A stretch of DNA of 64,000 bases from Prochlorococcus sp. AG-409-G20 (GTDB lineage: Bacteria; Cyanobacteriota; Cyanobacteriia; PCC-6307; Cyanobiaceae). Positions within the stretch are counted from its first letter, which is position 1, and each line of letters begins with the position of its first letter. Where the stretch lies: NCBI GenBank assembly GCA_003215775.1, contig QCJW01000006.1, forward strand, positions 1-64,000, read 5' to 3'. The notes under the pieces were generated by a model that was given only the letters and a program-made list of their open reading frames with translations, did no database searches and was not told the DNA's origin. A program made the translations under genes and the position numbers. This document shows positions 60,196 to 64,000 of this stretch, piece by piece.

Positions 60196-61362
60196 CTAAC
60201 TCTCTCTAAACATATACATCTCTATAGGGGTGATAAGTAGTTTGAGCCTTCGTTTCCCTCTTAGGACTCCAAACTCAAGTGGAGTATTTACTTTGTGTGA
60301 GTTTATAGCTGTGACAATATTTGCAGAGTTTTTCATGATCTTCTGGTCTACAGAAGTGATTACGTCATTAATCTTCATTCCGCCTTTTTCAGCAGGACTT
60401 CCTGGTAAGACATATCTAACAATAGCTCCTTCAGACTTGTTTGGATTGTTTCCAAGACTTACTCCAATCATGGGATGACTAGCTTGTCCATTCTCTACTA
60501 ATTGCTGTGCTATTACCCTTGCTCTATTAATAGGTATTGCGAACCCTAAACCTGCTCCTGGACCTGATCTTATCAATGTATTTATGCCAATTACTTCTCC
60601 TGTTGAATTCAATAATGGTCCACCAGAATTTCCTGGATTAATCGCAGCATCAGTTTGAATGAGGTCTAATCGTTTCCCAGATATTCCTAATTGAGAAACA
60701 TTCCGACTGAGATTGCTAATGATTCCTAGGGTTACTGTGTTTTCTAGTCCAAAGGGGTTCCCTACAGCTATTGCCCAATCGCCAACCATTAATTCATCTG
60801 AATTGCCAAGAGGTGCAGTTGGCCATGGTCCATTTCCATCTAACTGAACAACCGCAAGGTCTGTCAACCGGTCTTGGCCAATCACCTTTCCTTGCACTCT
60901 TCTTCCATCTGACATCTCGACAACAAGTTGGTCGCTATTTTCAATCACATGTGCATTTGTAAGAATTAGTCCTTCTGGTGAGAAGATGACGCCGCTACCT
61001 TGGCCATGCTCAATGCGTGACCGTGGAGACTCCAGACTAGGTAGAGAGAAAAAACGTTGAAAATATGGATCCATTAATAACCCTGGAGGGAACCCTTCAC
61101 TCCCTCGAGAAATAACAGTTCTTTTTGTTTCTAATTTGACTACTGCGGGCCCACTTTTGGCTACTGCTTGTGCAACGAAAGAATTTCGAGAGAAATTTAT
61201 AAGTGGGGCTGCTTCTAATGGTCTAGCGAGAAGGAAATCAAGTAAAGCTGATGAAAAGAAAGTTGCTCCTCCTAGTGTAGAAGCAATAATCCATATAGAA
61301 AAAAACTTTTCTTTCTTTAGAACTTTGAATTTTTGAATGAAATCCTTGATGAAGGGATGCAT
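60196..61362 (-). CDS. HtrA/DegQ-family serine protease
   Basis: A 388-aa trypsin-fold protease with one PDZ domain. The N-terminus has a signal anchor (FFSIWIIASTLGGATFFSSALL). The triad is His in ILTNAHVIE, Asp in LTDLAVVQLDG and Ser in AAINPGNSGGPLLN. The PDZ domain covers about residues 290-375. It belongs to the cyanobacterial HtrA/HhoA/HhoB group, which degrade damaged proteins in the periplasm or on the plasma membrane. The three cannot be distinguished here. Confidence 0.92.
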   Translation of the reverse strand: MHPFIKDFIQKFKVLKKEKFFSIWIIASTLGGATFFSSALLDFLLARPLEAAPLINFSRNSFVAQAVAKSGPAVVKLETKRTVISRGSEGFPPGLLMDPYFQRFFSLPSLESPRSRIEHGQGSGVIFSPEGLILTNAHVIENSDQLVVEMSDGRRVQGKVIGQDRLTDLAVVQLDGNGPWPTAPLGNSDELMVGDWAIAVGNPFGLENTVTLGIISNLSRNVSQLGISGKRLDLIQTDAAINPGNSGGPLLNSTGEVIGINTLIRSGPGAGLGFAIPINRARVIAQQLVENGQASHPMIGVSLGNNPNKSEGAIVRYVLPGSPAEKGGMKINDVITSVDQKIMKNSANIVTAINSHKVNTPLEFGVLRGKRRLKLLITPIEMYMFRES

Positions 61363-61685
61363 GAGAATGGTTTGATGAATTTATAGGTTTCGACTGAAGT
61401 CGATATGGATTGACTAAAGACTTTCATTATTATATGAACTTACTATTCTTCCAGTTGGTTTGTTTAAGTAGCATGGCTGACTTGTAGGTTTTTTGTGAAT
61501 AGAGACATTGTTGGTTGTATATCCTATTGCGAATAAGAATTGCAATTAAGTTTAGAGTGTTAAGTACATTAACTGCAAAATTCTTGTTTATTTGATCTAG
61601 CTACTTGTTACCATATGTAAGCTGAGGAAATAAAAATAGACTTAAAACTGAGGATTTATCTCCCCCTTTTTCTTATACTCATCTC
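61363..61685. other. AT-rich intergenic stretch
   Basis: About 320 bp without a credible ORF. It contains the divergent promoters of the HtrA protease and the DUF2973 gene. No terminator-like hairpin or RNA gene is evident. Confidence 0.55.
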
Positions 61686-61952
61686 ATGATGAGCTCCTTG
61701 TTCCCAATCTTTTACGGTATAGCGGTTTTAGTCCTGCTGTGGCAGGCTTTTGGCTTTATTAGAAAAGCTTGGTCTTCCTTTGGTTCGGCAGGCTCTCCCA
61801 TAAGTGATCAAAATACCGATCGTACTGGACGTTTAACTATTCACCCTGAACTTCTTGATCAAGAGGGCAAAATTACCGAAGAGGAGTTACTTACAGTACG
61901 TTTTTCAGGAGATGTTGATCCACCGCACTCAGCAGAAACCTCTGCTGAATAA
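61686..61952 (+). CDS. DUF2973-family membrane protein
   Basis: An 88-aa cyanobacterial protein: one N-terminal membrane helix (LFPIFYGIAVLVLLWQAFGFI) and a polar part with DRTGRLTIHPELLDQEGKITEEELLTVRFSGD, which is the DUF2973 core. The family is found across cyanobacteria, function unknown. ATG 61686 or the next ATG. The gene at 62013 follows on the same strand. Confidence 0.82.
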   Translation: MMSSLFPIFYGIAVLVLLWQAFGFIRKAWSSFGSAGSPISDQNTDRTGRLTIHPELLDQEGKITEEELLTVRFSGDVDPPHSAETSAE

Positions 61953-62012
61953 TTGATAATGGGGTAGCACTGTCCCAATTAGACAATTACTATTATTAAA
62001 GAGGCTTTACTA

Positions 62013-62396
62013 GTGGACCAAAGAACACGCATCGTAGCCGCGGTACTTAAATCGTTAAAGTTACCGCCTCGTTTTCGGTTGAAGATGTTGAAAGAAGATC
62101 CAGTGAGATTAGAGCTTAGCCTTACACCTTCTTATGGAAAAAACCCAATCCAAGTGGGATTAGTGGAGTCTCTTGATTTAGTTGCAAGAAGAGATCGAGA
62201 AGGTCGAATTCCAAGGGACTTGCAAGGCACATGGGATTGGACTGTGCGTCATGGAGATGTCAGTACAGGTGGATGGAACCCTTTCCTCAAAGAAGCATTG
62301 CAAACAATGTTTGAGACAGGTTTGCCTGCAATTATTTATGAGGAATTAACAGGTGAGGATTATCACCCTGTTGATGGAACCCGTCATGTACGTTGA
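62013..62396 (+). CDS. Conserved picocyanobacterial hypothetical protein
   Basis: A 127-aa soluble, basic protein. LKSLKLPPRFRLKMLKEDPVRLELSLTPSYG and WDWTVRHGDVSTGGWNPFLKEALQ are striking, probably conserved blocks. No signal peptide or membrane part. The start is GTG 62013. I do not recognise a function. Confidence 0.7.
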   Translation: MDQRTRIVAAVLKSLKLPPRFRLKMLKEDPVRLELSLTPSYGKNPIQVGLVESLDLVARRDREGRIPRDLQGTWDWTVRHGDVSTGGWNPFLKEALQTMFETGLPAIIYEELTGEDYHPVDGTRHVR

Positions 62397-62555
62397 TTTC
62401 AATTTTGAATTAAATATTTTTCTGGTTTATTTGGTCTTTGACTTGAAATCGTATTGATTATTGGAAAAGAGTGACGAGATAAACCGTTTTCGCAAAGGCA
62501 TACTCGTCAACTTCTGATTAAATTGCTTACAATAATGAAAAATAATGGAATTCCT

Positions 62556-62702
62556 ATGAAAGAAAACCTTGAGCCTAGATTTGGCTTTGTCAACTTTGCC
62601 GAGACTTGGAACGGTCGGTTGGCCATGATTGGAATTTTGATTGGATTGAGTACAGAATTGCTTACAGGACAAGGGATCTTGAGGCAAATGGGCCTTGGAT
62701 GA
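62556..62702 (+). CDS. hli: High-light-inducible-type protein (48 aa)
   Basis: A short HLIP: MKENLEPRFGFVNFAETWNGRLAMIG is the usual lead with the chlorophyll-binding E-x-N-G-R-x-A-M motif, then ILIGLSTELLTGQGILRQMGL. TGA is at 62700-62702. An ATG at 62535 in frame would add seven residues. Short HLIPs of this type are common in Prochlorococcus. It was hidden because it is under 60 codons and has longer antisense ORFs. Confidence 0.9.
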   Translation: MKENLEPRFGFVNFAETWNGRLAMIGILIGLSTELLTGQGILRQMGLG

Positions 62703-62825
62703 AATTTCTGGCGATCTAATGTATGAAGAGACTGACATATCCAAGTTGATAAGTAAATTAGGTAAATCTGGCTTATCCACAAAGGTCTATTGTTGTTAAT
62801 CTGTTATTAGTAGGAAAGTATTCCT

Positions 62826-63002
62826 TTGTCTTCTTTCTTTTTTACAAATAAACGAGATGGTGCTCGAATAATTAGTACAGGGATTGTTATCTTTTCTATT
62901 ACAACTACACAGATAAATCATTTTTGGGGACTTTTAATTAGTATTCTTACTGCAATAGCTTGTATCTTCTTGGGATTTCTTTATATACGCCTTGATAAAT
63001 AA
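62826..63002 (+). CDS. Small two-span membrane protein (58 aa) before xseA
   Basis: TTG 62826 to TAA 63000-63002. The peptide starts MSSFFFTNKRDGARIISTG and has two hydrophobic stretches (TGIVIFSITTTQINHFW and LLISILTAIACIFLGFLYI). The stop overlaps the xseA start region by about 11 bp, which suggests coupling. An hli-small gene-xseA order is seen in Prochlorococcus, as I recall. Function unknown. Confidence 0.6.
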   Translation: MSSFFFTNKRDGARIISTGIVIFSITTTQINHFWGLLISILTAIACIFLGFLYIRLDK

Positions 63003-64000
63003 TTCCTTAACAAATTATTCTGTTGCTGAGTTGAATTCAGCCATTGCGACTTTGCTAAAGCGGGGTTTTCCTCCGTGTTTTTGTTTACACGCTTCAGTCT
63101 TAAAGGCACAGGTTAAAAAAGGACACCTATGGTTAACTTTGACAGATGGAAAGGCAAGTATTAATGCAGTTATTTGGGCTTCAATTTTTCAAAATTTGAG
63201 TTTTAAGCCTAATGAGGGTGATGGGGTAGTAGTTGTTGGGAAGATTAATTTCTGGGAGACCAGAGCCACTGTGACAGTACATGTTTTAGATGTTCGACCA
63301 AGTATTTCAACTGTCTTACATCAATTTGAAGTTGTTCGAGACTTATTGCTGAAAGAAGGATTAATTGATCCTGCTAGATCCAGAGAGCTACCTAGATACC
63401 CTCGCTCTATAGCTGTTTTAACAAGTGTTCCAAGCTCAGCATTGGCAGACATGATTCGCACCGCAAAAGAGCGATGGCCCTTAACAAACCTCTTTGTTAT
63501 TCCAATTCCTGTTCAAGGAGCAGTTGCTCAAAAGATTCAGTCAGTTTTAAAAAGCTTGACCAGTCAATTGTCTGCCAATCAAATTGAAGTATTAGTTTTG
63601 GCAAGAGGTGGAGGGAGTAGAGAAGACCTCATGGTTTTTGATAATGAGGATTTGTGTAGACAATTGGCAGATTATCCAATTCCAGTTGTAACTGGAATTG
63701 GACATGAAGATGATTTAACTGTTGCTGATCTTGTAGTGGATCATCGCGCGGCTACTCCCACTGCTGCGATTGTTAAAGTCTTGCCTAGCAGGGAAACTGC
63801 TAAAGATAACTGTCTTCAAAGGAAGGTTAGGTTGATTGATTATTGTGAGTTATTAGTAAAAAAGAGAAGGCATGATTTGCTAGAAAGGAAGAAGGCTTTA
63901 TCAGTAAATTCACCACTGAGAGTTATTGATAATTACCGTATTAAACTGGAAGATAAAAATCAGCTTTTGAAGGCTTTGTCTCCACAACGTTGGCTAGCAA
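62992..64000 (+). CDS. xseA: Exodeoxyribonuclease VII large subunit (partial)
   Basis: The frame from TTG 62992 runs off the window end. It shows the OB-fold part (YSVAELNSAIATLLKRGFPP, then GHLWLTLTDGKASINAVIWAS) and the catalytic domain (RSIAVLTSVPSSALADMIRT, VLVLARGGGSREDLMVFDNEDL, TGIGHEDDLTVADLVVDHRAATPTAA). XseA with XseB degrades single-stranded DNA in repair. Its C-terminal coiled coil is outside the window. Confidence 0.93.
   Translation, partial: MINNSLTNYSVAELNSAIATLLKRGFPPCFCLHASVLKAQVKKGHLWLTLTDGKASINAVIWASIFQNLSFKPNEGDGVVVVGKINFWETRATVTVHVLDVRPSISTVLHQFEVVRDLLLKEGLIDPARSRELPRYPRSIAVLTSVPSSALADMIRTAKERWPLTNLFVIPIPVQGAVAQKIQSVLKSLTSQLSANQIEVLVLARGGGSREDLMVFDNEDLCRQLADYPIPVVTGIGHEDDLTVADLVVDHRAATPTAAIVKVLPSRETAKDNCLQRKVRLIDYCELLVKKRRHDLLERKKALSVNSPLRVIDNYRIKLEDKNQLLKALSPQRWLA

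Noticed and set aside
62427-62782. Two antisense ORFs over the short hli gene
   Set aside because: The plus strand encodes a textbook HLIP motif; the antisense frames have no motif.
1-64000. CRISPR arrays, insertion sequences, rRNA genes
   Set aside because: I found no regularly spaced repeat array, no transposase motif and no rRNA sequence in the window.

Overview
The window is a low-GC (roughly 38-40 % by eye) chromosomal segment from a marine picocyanobacterium, most likely a low-light-clade Prochlorococcus. The evidence is psbX next to ycf66, two hli genes, a split permuted tmRNA with the tag ANNIVRFSRQTAPVAA, a sufBCDS operon with divergent sufR, many short intergenic regions and frequent TTG/GTG starts. 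The clade is inference; the phylum is secure.

Layout. 1-12.4 kb is a phosphate/arsenate island: arsR divergent from gap-arsJ, then chrA, pstS divergent from a two-gene unit ending in a PhoB-like response regulator, a Crp-family regulator (probable PtrA), an SLH-domain porin, and several tiny membrane or secreted proteins. 12.4-15.2 kb is an integrase-less mobile-element remnant: five minus-strand genes including a RepA-like ATPase, with an iteron-like array upstream. It lies directly downstream of the two-piece tmRNA gene (15.25-15.55 kb). 15.6-36 kb is mostly housekeeping: an RlmL-type methyltransferase, smc, a PRC-barrel protein, msrB, an LpxB-related protein with an upstream tRNA-Leu, accC, YggT, psbX, ycf66, two TolB-like lipoproteins, hli, an ABC transporter, hinT, rpsU, def and an S9 peptidase. 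36.4-42.6 kb is the Fe-S assembly locus sufBCDS/sufR. 42.9-51.5 kb carries a DUF4912 protein, pgm, rarA, a phosphopantetheinyl transferase, bcp, coaX, cysH and a decayed type-II NADH dehydrogenase. 51.6-64 kb carries an SLC13/RCK transporter, ktrB-ktrA, anmK, several small proteins, an ABC-F ATPase, an HtrA protease, a second hli, and the start of xseA.

Most interesting signal. A perfect palindrome ATCAA-N6-TTGAT occurs seven times in the first 9.6 kb, always in intergenic DNA. It forms tandem pairs 18-19 bp apart at three places (639-673, 2117-2150, 6927-6961) and occurs singly at 9513-9528. The sites lie before an unannotated 58-aa gene, between arsR and gap-arsJ, between pstS and the response-regulator unit, and between the Crp-type regulator and the porin. 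This spacing is a described ArsR-type operator, so the window suggests a local regulon that joins arsenic sensing to phosphate uptake and outer-membrane permeability. The response regulator in that set has Ser where the phospho-accepting Asp should be, so it may not be controlled by phosphorylation.

I also recovered several genes under 60 residues that simple ORF calling misses: psbX, an hli, a Cys-rich 53-aa protein and various membrane peptides.
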